In this document: positions 16,269 through 25,281 of the stretch, piece by piece
How the letters are laid out: each line of letters starts with the position of its first letter
How positions within the stretch are numbered: position 1 is the first letter of the stretch
NCBI GenBank assembly: GCA_016936395.1
Contig: JAFGXY010000055.1
Coordinates: forward strand, 46,628-110,627
DNA from: Paracoccaceae bacterium
GTDB taxonomy: Bacteria; Pseudomonadota; Alphaproteobacteria; Rhodobacterales; Rhodobacteraceae
DNA: 64,000 nt
Reading direction: 5' to 3'
Made by a program: the position numbers and the translations under genes
The notes under the pieces: generated by a model
What the model was told of the DNA's origin: nothing
Databases searched by the model: none
Seen by the model: the letters and a program-made list of their open reading frames with translations, nothing else

Positions 16269-16991
16269 ATGACAAGACCCAGCGCCCGACAGCCGATCTG
16301 GAAATCGATCGCCGACACCTTGTCGGCCGAGATCGCCCAAGGCCACTACCGCCCCGGAGACAAATTGCCAACCGAGGCGCAGCTGGCCAGCCGCTTTGGC
16401 GTCAACCGGCACACGATTCGCCACGCGCTTGCCGGGCTTGCCGATCTTGGTACGGTCCATTCGCGGCGTGGATCGGGCGTGTTTGTGGCCAGCCAGCCGA
16501 CCGACTATCCGCTGGGCCGCCGGGTGCGGTTTCAACAAAACCTCGCGGCGAGCGGACGCAGCGCCTCGCGCAGCATCAGCCGAAGGGAGTCCCGCCCTTG
16601 CGATGTGCGTGAGGCCGAGGCGCTGCGCCTGACCCCCGGTGCCCTTGTCCATATCGTCGAAGGGCTGTCGCTGGCGGATGGTCAGCCGATGGCGGCGTTT
16701 CGGTCGGTGTTTCCCGCCGAAAGGTTCCCGGATCTGCTCGACAGGATCGAGAAGACCCAGTCCATTACCAGCGCGCTTTCTGACTGTGGGCTTGGCGATT
16801 ATACGCGGCAATCCACCCGGATCACGGCGAAACTCGCTTCGGCGGTTCTGGCCTTGTCCTTGCAAATACCTGAGGGTGGGCCGATCCTGCGGTCGGTTGC
16901 GATCAACGTCGATGCGGATGGTATGCCGGTGGAATATGGCACCACATGGTTTGCGGGGGACAGGGTCACACTGACCCATACCCCCGATTGA
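16269..16991 (+). CDS. phnF: GntR/HutC-family phosphonate operon regulator PhnF
   Basis: This 240-residue regulator has an N-terminal GntR winged helix (SARQPIWKSIADTLSAEI, then YRPGDKLPTEAQLASRFGVNRHTIRHAL) and a C-terminal UTRA effector domain of the HutC type. PhnF represses phosphonate genes until a ligand or phosphate limitation relieves it. ATG 16269 is preferred to the TTG codon just before it. The gene is divergent from phnG across a perfect inverted repeat. Its stop is directly adjacent to the 3' end of the hexapeptide transferase gene on the other strand. Confidence 0.93.
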   Translation: MTRPSARQPIWKSIADTLSAEIAQGHYRPGDKLPTEAQLASRFGVNRHTIRHALAGLADLGTVHSRRGSGVFVASQPTDYPLGRRVRFQQNLAASGRSASRSISRRESRPCDVREAEALRLTPGALVHIVEGLSLADGQPMAAFRSVFPAERFPDLLDRIEKTQSITSALSDCGLGDYTRQSTRITAKLASAVLALSLQIPEGGPILRSVAINVDADGMPVEYGTTWFAGDRVTLTHTPD

Positions 16992-17609
16992 TCAGCCGTT
17001 GTATTTCTCCAAAAACGCCTCGGCCTTGAGGCTTCGAAAATCCATCAGCGCGTCGTGCAGGCGGCTGTGGTCCCAGTCCCACCATGCCAGCGCCATCAGG
17101 CGGTCGGCAATCGCGGCGGGGAAGCGGGCGCGCATGGGGGTGGCTGGCACCCCGGCGACGATCATATAGGGCGGCACGTCCTTGGTCACCACCGCGCCCG
17201 AGGCGATGACGGCGCCGGCGCCGATGGTCACGTCGGGCTTGATGATCACGCCATGCCCCACCCAAGTATCGGGCCCGATCACTGTGCGGCGGGCGGCGCG
17301 GGCCTCGAAGGTGGCAGGGTCGTCGGCCGCGTCGTCCCAGTAATAGCTGGAGCGATAGAGGAAATGATGCAGGCTGGCGTGGTCCATCGGGTGGTCGGTG
17401 GGGCCGATGCGGGTCAGGGCGGCGATGTTGGCGAACTTGCCCAGCGTGGTGTTGGCGATGTCGGACAGGCGGTCGCAATAGGCGTAGTCTTCGAAGGTGG
17501 TGTTGAGGATCCGGCTTCCCGCCCCCACCTCGACATAGGCCCCGAAGGTGCTGTTGGCGATCTGGCATTCGGGGTGGATCAGGGGTGTCGTCGGGCTGAG
17601 CTTGGGCAT
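16992..17609 (-). CDS. Hexapeptide-repeat acyltransferase of the phosphonate locus
   Basis: This 205-residue left-handed beta-helix protein has imperfect hexapeptide repeats (IANSTFGAYVEVG, IGPDTWVGHGVIIKPDVTIGAG, VIASGAVVTKDV) and the PPYMIVAGVPA motif of acetyltransferases such as VatD/CatB. Members of this family are regularly found in phosphonate clusters. By analogy with PhnO it might acetylate an aminoalkylphosphonate, but the acceptor is unknown. The gene lies between phnF (converging, zero gap) and the phnC-E operon, with 100 bases before the SDR gene. It could be read from the transport operon. Confidence 0.85.
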   Translation of the reverse strand: MPKLSPTTPLIHPECQIANSTFGAYVEVGAGSRILNTTFEDYAYCDRLSDIANTTLGKFANIAALTRIGPTDHPMDHASLHHFLYRSSYYWDDAADDPATFEARAARRTVIGPDTWVGHGVIIKPDVTIGAGAVIASGAVVTKDVPPYMIVAGVPATPMRARFPAAIADRLMALAWWDWDHSRLHDALMDFRSLKAEAFLEKYNG

Positions 17610-17709
17610 CTGAGGGGGGTCTTCCCGCTGTGTTACAGGGTGATGGAGTGTTTGTTTTCAGGCACTTGGCTTGGCGACCTTAAGGATTTGTTCAGATTTG
17701 CCAAGCCTG

Positions 17710-18378
17710 CTACCAGTCGCGCCTTTTGCCATCATGCCGCAGGAACTGGCCGGTCTGGGCCATGGTCATGCGGCTGGCGAGATCAAGGATACCTTCGGCC
17801 ACCTGCCCCGCGTCAAGATCGGCCTTTGGGCCGCCCATGTCGGTTCTGACCCAGCCCGGATCGACCGAAACGGCGGCGATCCGCAATGGCGCAAGATCGG
17901 TGGCCATGCCCTGCATGACCTTGTTCAACGCGGCCTTCGAGGCGCGATAGGCGATGTGGTCGGATTTGGCATAGCCCATCCACGCCATCTGGCTGGAGAT
18001 CGACAGAACACGGCCAAAGCCAGTTGGCGCGGCCCGCAGGTTGGGCAAAAGCGATTGAGTTACGGCAAGCGGGCCAAGCGTGTTGATGCGGAACACGTCA
18101 AGGAAGGACGCGGCATCCGGGGCGGCAAGGGTGTTCACGTCTGGCCCGATCACCCCGGCATTGTTGATCAGGATATCCAGCGGGCCAACCGCGCCCGACA
18201 AGGCTGGAAGCGTTGACAGGTCGTGCAGGTCAAGCCGGTGCATGACGCAACCCGGCACCGCATCGCCTGACCGCACCGTTGTGCTGACCCGCCAGCCGCG
18301 CGACAGGGCCGCAGCGCAAAGGGCGCGGCCAATGCCGCGCCCGCCGCCGGTGACAAGAACATGCGGTGCCTTGGTCAA
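17710..18378 (-). CDS. SDR-family oxidoreductase at the end of the phnC-E operon
   Basis: This 222-residue short-chain dehydrogenase has the TGGGRGIG cofactor loop at residues 10-17, NNAG near residue 75, a catalytic serine in SISSQ and the YRASK pair (Tyr-x-x-x-Lys). It is a complete classical SDR, close in layout to C-factor-like SDRs. The acidic residue that would select NAD is not obvious. Only a TTG start fits (18378), three bases after the phnE2 stop. It is therefore the last gene of the phosphonate transport operon. Substrate is unknown; a phosphonate-derived aldehyde or alcohol is a guess. Confidence 0.85.
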   Translation of the reverse strand: MTKAPHVLVTGGGRGIGRALCAAALSRGWRVSTTVRSGDAVPGCVMHRLDLHDLSTLPALSGAVGPLDILINNAGVIGPDVNTLAAPDAASFLDVFRINTLGPLAVTQSLLPNLRAAPTGFGRVLSISSQMAWMGYAKSDHIAYRASKAALNKVMQGMATDLAPLRIAAVSVDPGWVRTDMGGPKADLDAGQVAEGILDLASRMTMAQTGQFLRHDGKRRDW

Positions 18379-18381
18379 ACC

Positions 18382-19701
18382 CTAGCCTTTGATCAGGCGC
18401 TTGCGCAGCCAGCCGGACAGGCTGTCCATCGCCATGACCATCAGCACGATCAGGGTCATGTAATAGGCCACTTCTTCCCAGTCTTTCTGGGTCTGGATGG
18501 CTTGGGTCAGCAAAAGACCGATCCCGCCGCCGACAATGGCGCCGATCACGGTGGCGCTGCGGGTGTTCGATTCAAGGTAATAGAGCACCTGGCTGAGGAG
18601 CACCGGCGTCACCTGCGGGATCACGCCAAAGCGGGCGCGTTGCAGGGTGTTGGCCCCGGTCGAGCGGATGCCTTCGACCTGCTTTTCGTCGATGTTTTCC
18701 AGAGCTTCCGAGAACATCTTGCCGAAGGATCCGGTATCGGTGACCGCCATCGCCAAGGCTCCCGTCATCGGGCCGGGGCCAAAGGCGCGCGACAGGATGA
18801 TGGTCCAGATCAGGCCATCGACGCCGCGAATGAAGTCGAACAGACGCCGGAAGGCAAAGCGCAGCGGGCCAAGCGGGTTGAAATTGCGCGCGGCCAGAAA
18901 GCCCAGCGGCAAGGCCACGATGGCGGCACCCATGGTGCCAAGAAACGCCATCAAGACAGTCTCGAACAAGGCCCAGACCACGTCAGAGTGCCGCCACATC
19001 TGGTTGGTCCAGACATCCTGAACCATTGCGGAAAAATTTGACCGATCCGGGTAAACCCGATCACCCGAGACCGCCAGCGAGACAAGCTGCAAAAGGGATT
19101 TGCCATGAAACGGGCTGTCGAGGGTGAAGAAGAACAATTCCCACCCGGCCTGATAGCGAAACGTCTCGACCTTGGACTTGGTATAGTTGAAGCGACCGGC
19201 AGGCGTGGTCACGGCAATGCGGGTGTCGCTGGCGTTGATCCACTTTGGCAGCGGTTCCGGGGCGGTCAGCGCCAGACCGTTGCCTTCGGGCCGAATGTCG
19301 ATGGTGCCATAGCCGGGCACAACAAGGCGCGCCCCGGCATCGTCATAGGTGACGATATGGCCGGTTCCCAGATCAACCGTCGTGACACCACCGTCAATGC
19401 TGACCCAATCGGGCATCTTGCCCGGCGGGTAGGTGCCCTTACCCTCGCCCTCGATGGCGACGACAACATCACCGGTGCGGTTGTTGCGGGTGACGTGGGT
19501 CTTGTGCGACCAGAAATCCGACAGCAGGATGGCGGCGTTGTCCAGCCGGGCGCGCTGGGCCAGACCGGGAATGTCAAAGGCAAAGAACGTATACAGCAGA
19601 TAGGCAAAGATCACGACCGGAACGGCCAAAGCCACAAGGCGGCGGCGGGCGAAGGTCGCGGTGATCTGTTCCGACAGGGGTGAAGACAGGGTGGCGGTCA
19701 T
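18382..19701 (-). CDS. phnE: Phosphonate ABC transporter permease PhnE (second copy, long form)
   Basis: This 439-residue permease starts with a membrane segment (LVALAVPVVIFAYLLYTFFAF), then has a soluble domain of about 180 residues, then the usual PhnE core with about five membrane segments and the cytoplasmic loop EALENIDEKQVEGIRSTGA, the EAA-type contact for PhnC. It ends VIGAIVGGGIGLLLTQAIQ. The large periplasmic insert distinguishes it from the 288-residue partner upstream. One base separates the two permease genes, so they should form a heterodimer in the inner membrane. Confidence 0.92.
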   Translation of the reverse strand: MTATLSSPLSEQITATFARRRLVALAVPVVIFAYLLYTFFAFDIPGLAQRARLDNAAILLSDFWSHKTHVTRNNRTGDVVVAIEGEGKGTYPPGKMPDWVSIDGGVTTVDLGTGHIVTYDDAGARLVVPGYGTIDIRPEGNGLALTAPEPLPKWINASDTRIAVTTPAGRFNYTKSKVETFRYQAGWELFFFTLDSPFHGKSLLQLVSLAVSGDRVYPDRSNFSAMVQDVWTNQMWRHSDVVWALFETVLMAFLGTMGAAIVALPLGFLAARNFNPLGPLRFAFRRLFDFIRGVDGLIWTIILSRAFGPGPMTGALAMAVTDTGSFGKMFSEALENIDEKQVEGIRSTGANTLQRARFGVIPQVTPVLLSQVLYYLESNTRSATVIGAIVGGGIGLLLTQAIQTQKDWEEVAYYMTLIVLMVMAMDSLSGWLRKRLIKG

Positions 19702-19702
19702 G

Positions 19703-20569
19703 TCAGTTCCCCTTGACCAGACGGTTGCGGTAATGATCTGACACGCGGTCGATAAGAAAAATGGTCAGGAACAGCAGCAGGAAGATCGCGACCACCTGAT
19801 CATAGCGGCCCTGACCCCATTGCATCGCCAGCTTCAGATCGTGCCCGATACCGCCTTCGCCGACAAAGCCCAGAATGGCCGAGGCGCGGACGTTGATTTC
19901 AAAGCGCAGCAGGGCGTAGCTGATCCAGTTCGGGGCGACCTGCGGGATCACGCCCAGCCACATGCGCTGGCCCCAGGATGCGCCGACCGATGTCAGCCCT
20001 TCGACGGGTTTCAGGTCTGTGTTCTCGGCCACTTCGGAAAACAGTTTGCCCAAGGCACCGCCCGTATGCAGGGCAATTGCGACCACAGCGGCGACTGGGC
20101 CGCCGCCCAGGATATAGATCAAGACAAGCGCAATGACGATTTCGGGAATGGCGCGAAACGCATCCATCATCCGCCGGAAAACCGGGATCAGACGCGGCCA
20201 ACGCGCCAGCCCTCGGGTGGACAAAAGCGACAGGACAACCGCCATAAGGCCGCCGATCAGCGTGGCGACGGCGGCGATGTTGATGGTTTCGATCAACGAG
20301 GGCAGAAACTCGATAAACCGGCCGGGCAGCACAGCGCGCTTTTCCCAGGCTTCGGAAATGACTTCCGACGGGAACTGGCCCAGATTTGGCAGGCCATTCC
20401 AGAAGCCGCCGGCGTTGCGGCTGTCGGCCAGCATCCAACCCGAGGCCAGAAAGGCGATGAAAATGACCAGCAGGATACCGCCATACATGCGTTTGCGGCG
20501 CACCATATCAAGATAGGCGTCGCGGCTTTGGGCGGCGCTTTGCGGTGCGGATGCGGCGATATCGGCCAT
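19703..20569 (-). CDS. phnE: Phosphonate ABC transporter permease PhnE (first copy)
   Basis: This 288-residue inner-membrane protein has six predicted membrane segments, beginning with GGILLVIFIAFLASGWML, and the EAA-type loop EVAENTDLKPVEGLTSVGA. It pairs with the longer PhnE downstream and is driven by PhnC. ATG 20569 is chosen; an in-frame ATG 33 bases upstream lies inside a strong stem-loop and is unlikely to be used. The region before it separates it from phnD. Confidence 0.92.
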   Translation of the reverse strand: MADIAASAPQSAAQSRDAYLDMVRRKRMYGGILLVIFIAFLASGWMLADSRNAGGFWNGLPNLGQFPSEVISEAWEKRAVLPGRFIEFLPSLIETINIAAVATLIGGLMAVVLSLLSTRGLARWPRLIPVFRRMMDAFRAIPEIVIALVLIYILGGGPVAAVVAIALHTGGALGKLFSEVAENTDLKPVEGLTSVGASWGQRMWLGVIPQVAPNWISYALLRFEINVRASAILGFVGEGGIGHDLKLAMQWGQGRYDQVVAIFLLLFLTIFLIDRVSDHYRNRLVKGN

Positions 20570-20590
20570 GAGGTCCCCGGAAATGAAATT

Positions 20591-20616
20591 GCCGGACCCC
20601 ATCGCTGGGATCCGGC
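20591..20616 (-). promoter_or_regulatory. Intercistronic stem-loop between phnD and phnE
   Basis: On the minus strand GCCGGATCCCA pairs with TGGGGTCCGGC (one G-U pair) around a GCGA tetraloop of GNRA type. There is no long T-run. Such hairpins after binding-protein genes usually protect the 3' end of the upstream message, raising binding protein over permease. Confidence 0.65.
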
Positions 20617-20632
20617 AGAGCCTTTGAAAAGC

Positions 20633-21532
20633 TTACATGCCTTCTTGCAGCTTGCGGGCGGCGATGATGCCCAGATAGTCTTCGTGCTTGACCGGAACGA
20701 AGTCCTTGGCTTCACCGGCGGCCACGTTGTAGGCGCACTTGGGGTCTTTTTCCCACATCACGTCCAGCATCGCGGTCATCTTGTCCTTGACGTCCTGCGG
20801 CAGGGTGCGGCGCAGAACCATCGGGCCCTCGGGGATCAGCTTCGAGCGCCAGATTTCGACGATGTCGTTCATGTCAACCAGACCGGCATCGGCAGCCTTG
20901 CGGAAGGCACCCGAGTTGAAGCCGTCTTCCCAGGCACCCAGACCGTCAGCCCATGCAACAGCGGCGTCGAAGTCGCCCTTGGCCACGCCAACGATCGACT
21001 GCTCGTGGCCGCCCGACATTTTCACTTCGGCGAAGTAGTCTTCCAGCTTGCCGAAGGTTTCCCGAAGCTCGGCGCCGGGGACCAGATAGCCCGAGGTGGA
21101 GTTCGGGTCAGCGAAGGCAAAGGTCTTGCCCTTGGCCTGTTCCATCGAGGTGATGCCCGAGTCCTTGCGGGCGAAACCGATCGAGTAGTAGCCGGTGGTG
21201 CCGTCGAGGTTTTCCTTGGTCAGGATCACGTCAACCGCTTCCGGGTTGGTCAGGTAGGTCTTGGCATAGCCCGAAGCGCCCAGCCAGGCGAAGTCGAGCG
21301 TGCCGCCCAGCAGGCCCTGGATCACGCCGTCATAGTCGGCGGGGGTGAACAGCTTGACCGGAACGCCCAGCTCGGCCTCGACCGCAGCGCGGAAGCACTC
21401 GGTGTTGGTCATGCGGTCTTGGGCGTTTTCACCGCCCAGGATGCCGATGTTGAAGCCGGTGATGGCGTCTTGGGCCAGTGCAGCGCCAGTCAGCGCCGTC
21501 GTTGCAACGAGAGAAAGCAGCAGCGTTTTCAT
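20633..21532 (-). CDS. phnD: Phosphonate ABC transporter substrate-binding protein PhnD
   Basis: This 299-residue periplasmic protein starts with a signal peptide (MKTLLLSLVATTALTGAALA) cleaved before QDAITGF. The PhnD family segments NIGILGGENAQDRM, DYDGVIQGLLGGTLDFAWLG and FAFADPNSTSGYLVPG are present. It captures phosphonates in the periplasm for PhnE. The open frame begins 12 bases earlier, but ATG 21532 opens the signal peptide and has a GGAGAGACC sequence upstream. Stem-loops flank the gene on both sides. Confidence 0.95.
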   Translation of the reverse strand: MKTLLLSLVATTALTGAALAQDAITGFNIGILGGENAQDRMTNTECFRAAVEAELGVPVKLFTPADYDGVIQGLLGGTLDFAWLGASGYAKTYLTNPEAVDVILTKENLDGTTGYYSIGFARKDSGITSMEQAKGKTFAFADPNSTSGYLVPGAELRETFGKLEDYFAEVKMSGGHEQSIVGVAKGDFDAAVAWADGLGAWEDGFNSGAFRKAADAGLVDMNDIVEIWRSKLIPEGPMVLRRTLPQDVKDKMTAMLDVMWEKDPKCAYNVAAGEAKDFVPVKHEDYLGIIAARKLQEGM

Positions 21533-21553
21533 GGGTCTCTCCATGTGAGTGAA

Positions 21554-21570
21554 GGCCCCAAGTCGGGGCC
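21554..21570 (-). promoter_or_regulatory. Intercistronic stem-loop between phnC and phnD
   Basis: GGCCCC and GGGGCC form a perfect 6-bp GC stem with a 5-base loop in the 45-base gap. With the hairpin after phnD it brackets the binding-protein message. No T-run follows, so read-through is expected. Confidence 0.5.
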
Positions 21571-21577
21571 GGGAAAA

Positions 21578-22396
21578 TCAGGACAGCATCGCCTCGGCAT
21601 AGGCCACGTCGGGCGCTTTGTCGGTGGGGATGGAGGTTGAGGTCGCGTCCTCGTTGAACGATTCGTCCGCGCCGTAGATGTCGCGGGCGACGCCGGTCGA
21701 AAGCTGGTCGGGGGTGCCGTCAAACACGATGCGGCCATCGCGCATGCCGATCACCCGGTCGCAATAGCGGCGCGCGGTGTCGAGCGTATGCAGGTTGGCA
21801 ATCACCATGCGCCCGTCTTCGACGTTGATCTTCTTCAACGTGTCCATGACAATCTGCGCGTTCATCGGGTCAAGGCTGGCGATGGGTTCATCGGCCAGAA
21901 TGATCTTGGGGTCTTGCATCAGGGCGCGGGCAATGGCGACGCGCTGCTGCTGGCCACCGGAAAGCGCCTCGGCGCGCTTTGGGGCCTGTTCCGAGATGCC
22001 CAGACGATCCAGAATCTCAAGTGCGCGCAGAATGTCTTCGCGTGACCACAGATTGAACATGGTCTGAAGGGTGGACCGGCGGTTCAGGATACCGTGCAAT
22101 ACGTTCGAGGCCACGTCCATGCGCGGCACCAGATTGAACTGCTGAAAGATCATTGCGCACTGGCTTTGCCAAGCGCGGGCATCCGAGCCTTTCAGCGCCA
22201 GAATATTGCGACCATCGACCAAGATTTCACCCGAGGTGGCGTCGGTCAGGCGATTCATCATTCGCAGGAAGGTGGATTTTCCAGCCCCGGAGCGCCCGAT
22301 GATGCCGACAAAGGCGGGGCGATCGACAGAAAAACTGATGCTGTCGACCGCGGCCTTCTGGCCAAACATACGGGTGACAGCTTTGACTTCCAGCAT
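21578..22396 (-). CDS. phnC: Phosphonate ABC transporter ATP-binding protein PhnC
   Basis: This 272-residue ATPase has Walker [10 protein letters not shown] at residues 34-42, the ABC signature [15 protein letters not shown] and Walker [14 protein letters not shown], followed by the H-loop region [14 protein letters not shown]. It powers the PhnE permeases. It is the first gene of the minus-strand transport operon phnC-phnD-phnE-phnE-SDR. Its 88-base upstream gap must hold the operon promoter; no convincing Pho box was found there by eye. Confidence 0.95.
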   Translation of the reverse strand: MLEVKAVTRMFGQKAAVDSISFSVDRPAFVGIIGRSGAGKSTFLRMMNRLTDATSGEILVDGRNILALKGSDARAWQSQCAMIFQQFNLVPRMDVASNVLHGILNRRSTLQTMFNLWSREDILRALEILDRLGISEQAPKRAEALSGGQQQRVAIARALMQDPKIILADEPIASLDPMNAQIVMDTLKKINVEDGRMVIANLHTLDTARRYCDRVIGMRDGRIVFDGTPDQLSTGVARDIYGADESFNEDATSTSIPTDKAPDVAYAEAMLS

Positions 22397-22471
22397 ATGT
22401 TAAGCCCCCATTTGCCACAGGGTTTGCCTAACGATCGTCTGTGACGGTAATCCTGCGATTGAATGAAGTTT

Positions 22472-22490
22472 CTGTAACGCGCCGCTACAG
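22472..22490 (-). terminator. Stem-loop at the mutS stop codon
   Basis: CTGTAGCG and CGTTACAG can pair (one G-U) around a GCG loop. The structure includes the mutS TAG stop and precedes the phnC control region. It lacks a T-run, so a terminator role is only tentative. Confidence 0.35.
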
Positions 22491-25118
22491 CATCTGCTTC
22501 AGATCATAGACCAGACGCAGGGCCTCTATCGGGGTCAGCTCGTCGGGGTGCAGGTCGCGCAAGCGTGCCTCGATGGCCGACGGCTTTGCCGGTTTTGCTG
22601 CCTGCGCCACGGCGGGTGCTGCGCGGAACAGGGGCAGGTCGTCGATCAGGGTGGCCTGTTTGCCGCCTTCGCGTTCGCCCTTTTCCAGCGCGTCCAGCAC
22701 GGTCTTGGCGCGGTCAATCACCGTTTGCGGCAGGCCGGCCAGACGCGCGACCTGGACGCCATAGCTGCGGTCGGCGGCACCTTTTCGCACCTCGTGCAGG
22801 AAGATCACGTCGCCATTCCATTCCCTGACCGTGACGGTGGCGTTTTCCACGCCGTCCAGTTTGCCGGCCAGCGCCGTCATCTCGTGGTAATGAGTGGCAA
22901 AGAGGGCGCGGCAGCGGTTGACTTCGTGCAAGTGCTCCAGCGTGGCCCAAGCGATGGACAACCCGTCATAGGTAGCGGTGCCGCGGCCGATTTCATCAAG
23001 AATCACCAGAGCCCGGTCATCGGCCTGATTGAGGATGGCGGCGGTTTCGACCATTTCCACCATGAAGGTGGAGCGTCCACGCGCCAGATCATCGGCGGCA
23101 CCGACCCGGCTGAACAACTGGCTGACAAGGCCGATATGGGCCGAAGTGGCAGGCACGAAACTGCCTGCTTGTGCCAAAAGGGCAATCAGCGCGTTCTGGC
23201 GCAGAAAGGTGGATTTGCCCGCCATGTTCGGCCCGGTCAGCAGCCAGATCGCGGGGGTGGTGCCGGGGGTCAGCGCGCAATCATTGGCCACGAATGGCCC
23301 CGCGCCCTGGCGTTTCAGCGCGCGTTCGACAACCGGGTGCCGCCCGCCGGTGACGGTGAAGGCGTGGCTTGTGTCCACCTTCGGTTCGGCCCAGTCTTCG
23401 GCGCTGGCCAGATCGGCGAAAGCGGCGGCAAGGTCGATCTCTGCCAAGGCCCGCGCGGTGGCCGCAATGGGGCCGGACCGGTCAAGGATGGCCTGTTTCA
23501 GGCTGTCATAGTGTCTTTTTTCAATCTCAAGCGCGTGGTTTCCGGCGTTCAGGATGCGGGTTTCAAGATTGCTTAGGTCCATCGTGCTAAAACGCACCTG
23601 CCCCGCCGTGGTTTGGCGGTGGATGAACAGGTCAGGCTTGGCGCGCAGGGCAGGTTCGTGGGTGGTGGTTACCTCGATGAAATAGCCTAGGACGTTGTTA
23701 TGCTTGATCTTCAGGCCCGGCACACCTGCGGCGGTGGCATAATCGGCCTGCATCCGGCCGATCACCCTGCGGCCTTCGTCGCGCAGGGCGCGGGTGGCAT
23801 CCAGATCGGGGTCATAGCCGCTGGCAATAAAACCGCCGTCACGGGCCAGAAGCGGGGGTTCGGCCACAAGCGCGCGGTCCAAAAGGTCGATCAAGGCGTC
23901 ATGACCGCCCAAAGAGGTGGTTGCCTCGGCCAGAAGTTCTGTGGTGTCGGGCAGCAGGGGGCGCATGGCTGCGGCTTGGGTAAGTCCGGCGCGGATGGCG
24001 GCCAGATCGCGCGGGCCGCCCCGGTCAAGCGCAAGCCGTGACAGGGCGCGGTCGATATCGGGGACGCGGCGCAAATGGCTACGCAAGTCTTCGCGCAATC
24101 GACCCTGTTCCAGCAAAAACCGCACCGCTTCGTGCCGCGCGTGGATGGTGGGCAGATCGCAGGACGGGGCCGAAATCCGGCGTTCCAGCAAGCGCGCGCC
24201 GCCGGGGGTGACGGTGCGGTCGATGGCGGTCAGAAGCGAGCCGTCGCGGCCGCCCGACAAGCCTTGGGTCAGTTCCAGATTGCGGCGGGTGGCAAGGTCG
24301 ATCTGCATGGCACCCCCCGCGCTTTCGCGGATGGGCGGGCGCAGCAGCGGAAGTTTGCCGCGCTGGGTCAGATCAAGGTAATCGACCAGCGCCCCCATGG
24401 CCGCCACCTCGGCCCGGTCAAAGCTGCCGAAGGCATCCAGCGAGGTGACGCCAAACAGCGCGCACAGCCGCTTTTCCGCCGAAACAGAGTCGAAACTGCC
24501 GCGTGACAGGGGGGTCAGGGCGGCGGCCATGTCGTCGACAATGGGGGCGATATCGCGGTCGCGCGCCTCGCTTACCAGCACCTCACGCGGGGCGAGGCGG
24601 GCGAGTTCGGGCGACAGGCGGGCCAGAGGGCAGGGCATGACCCGGAACTCTCCGGTCGAGATGTCGGCCCAGGCGAGGGCGGCGTCATCGCGCACCTCGG
24701 CCCAGGCGCAGAGGTAGTTGTGGCGGCGGGCATCAAGAAGGGCGTCTTCGGTCAGGGTGCCGGGGGTGACAAGGCGCACCACATCGCGTTTGACCACGGA
24801 TTTCGAGCCGCGTTTTTTTGCCTCGGCCGGGTCTTCAAGCTGTTCGGCGATGGCCACGCGAAAGCCCTTGCGGATCAGCGTCAGCAGATAGCCTTCGGCG
24901 GCATGAACCGGCACGCCGCACATCGGGATCGGCTGGCCCAGATGAAAGCCGCGCTTTGTGAGTGCGATATCGAGGGCCTGGGCGGCGGCAACGGCGTCGT
25001 CAAAGAACATCTCGTAGAAGTCGCCCATGCGGTAGAACAGCAAAGCGCCCGCGTTGGCGCGTTTTATGTCAAGGTATTGCGCCATCATCGGCGTCACTGT
25101 GGCGTCTTCGTCCGACAA
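22485..25118 (-). CDS. mutS: DNA mismatch repair protein MutS
   Basis: This 877-residue protein recognises mismatches and starts repair with MutL. The N-terminal mismatch-reading motif GDFYEMF is near residue 32. The clamp and lever regions follow, and the C-terminal ATPase has [15 protein letters not shown] as P-loop, [15 protein letters not shown] and LFATHYHEM. All domains are present and the length is normal. The first in-frame start is a TTG at 25118 with a GGGGG sequence upstream; GTG 25097 or ATG 25088 are alternatives, the latter matching the family core TPMMAQYL. It is divergent from the GT61 gene. Confidence 0.96.
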   Translation of the reverse strand: MSDEDATVTPMMAQYLDIKRANAGALLFYRMGDFYEMFFDDAVAAAQALDIALTKRGFHLGQPIPMCGVPVHAAEGYLLTLIRKGFRVAIAEQLEDPAEAKKRGSKSVVKRDVVRLVTPGTLTEDALLDARRHNYLCAWAEVRDDAALAWADISTGEFRVMPCPLARLSPELARLAPREVLVSEARDRDIAPIVDDMAAALTPLSRGSFDSVSAEKRLCALFGVTSLDAFGSFDRAEVAAMGALVDYLDLTQRGKLPLLRPPIRESAGGAMQIDLATRRNLELTQGLSGGRDGSLLTAIDRTVTPGGARLLERRISAPSCDLPTIHARHEAVRFLLEQGRLREDLRSHLRRVPDIDRALSRLALDRGGPRDLAAIRAGLTQAAAMRPLLPDTTELLAEATTSLGGHDALIDLLDRALVAEPPLLARDGGFIASGYDPDLDATRALRDEGRRVIGRMQADYATAAGVPGLKIKHNNVLGYFIEVTTTHEPALRAKPDLFIHRQTTAGQVRFSTMDLSNLETRILNAGNHALEIEKRHYDSLKQAILDRSGPIAATARALAEIDLAAAFADLASAEDWAEPKVDTSHAFTVTGGRHPVVERALKRQGAGPFVANDCALTPGTTPAIWLLTGPNMAGKSTFLRQNALIALLAQAGSFVPATSAHIGLVSQLFSRVGAADDLARGRSTFMVEMVETAAILNQADDRALVILDEIGRGTATYDGLSIAWATLEHLHEVNRCRALFATHYHEMTALAGKLDGVENATVTVREWNGDVIFLHEVRKGAADRSYGVQVARLAGLPQTVIDRAKTVLDALEKGEREGGKQATLIDDLPLFRAAPAVAQAAKPAKPSAIEARLRDLHPDELTPIEALRLVYDLKQML

Positions 25119-25175
25119 CTGGCCCCCCGGTTGGCGGGCAGACTACAAAACCGGGGGCGTGGGTGAAAGGCCAAT

Positions 25176-25205
25176 CGGTTGGGCATGGACCGGTTGGGCA
25201 TGGAC
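25176..25205. repeat. 15-bp tandem duplication upstream of the GT61 gene
   Basis: CGGTTGGGCATGGAC occurs twice in direct succession (25176-25190 and 25191-25205) in the mutS/GT61 divergent gap. It looks like a replication-slippage duplication. Copy number could vary between strains and alter spacing in the control region. Confidence 0.8.
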
Positions 25206-25281
25206 GGGGCGGCTGCGGCTGATAAAGTGCCCGAGCGGGCTGAGTTCTGGGGGCAGGGTGCGCAATCAGATTGATCTAGCG

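Noticed and set aside
19820..21640. 606-codon open frame on the plus strand
   Set aside because: It is antisense to phnE and phnD, which have clear membrane segments, signal peptide and motifs.
22397..22484. Pho box before phnC
   Set aside because: CTGTGAC and CTGCGAT occur, but they are 14 bases apart instead of 11 and match the consensus poorly.
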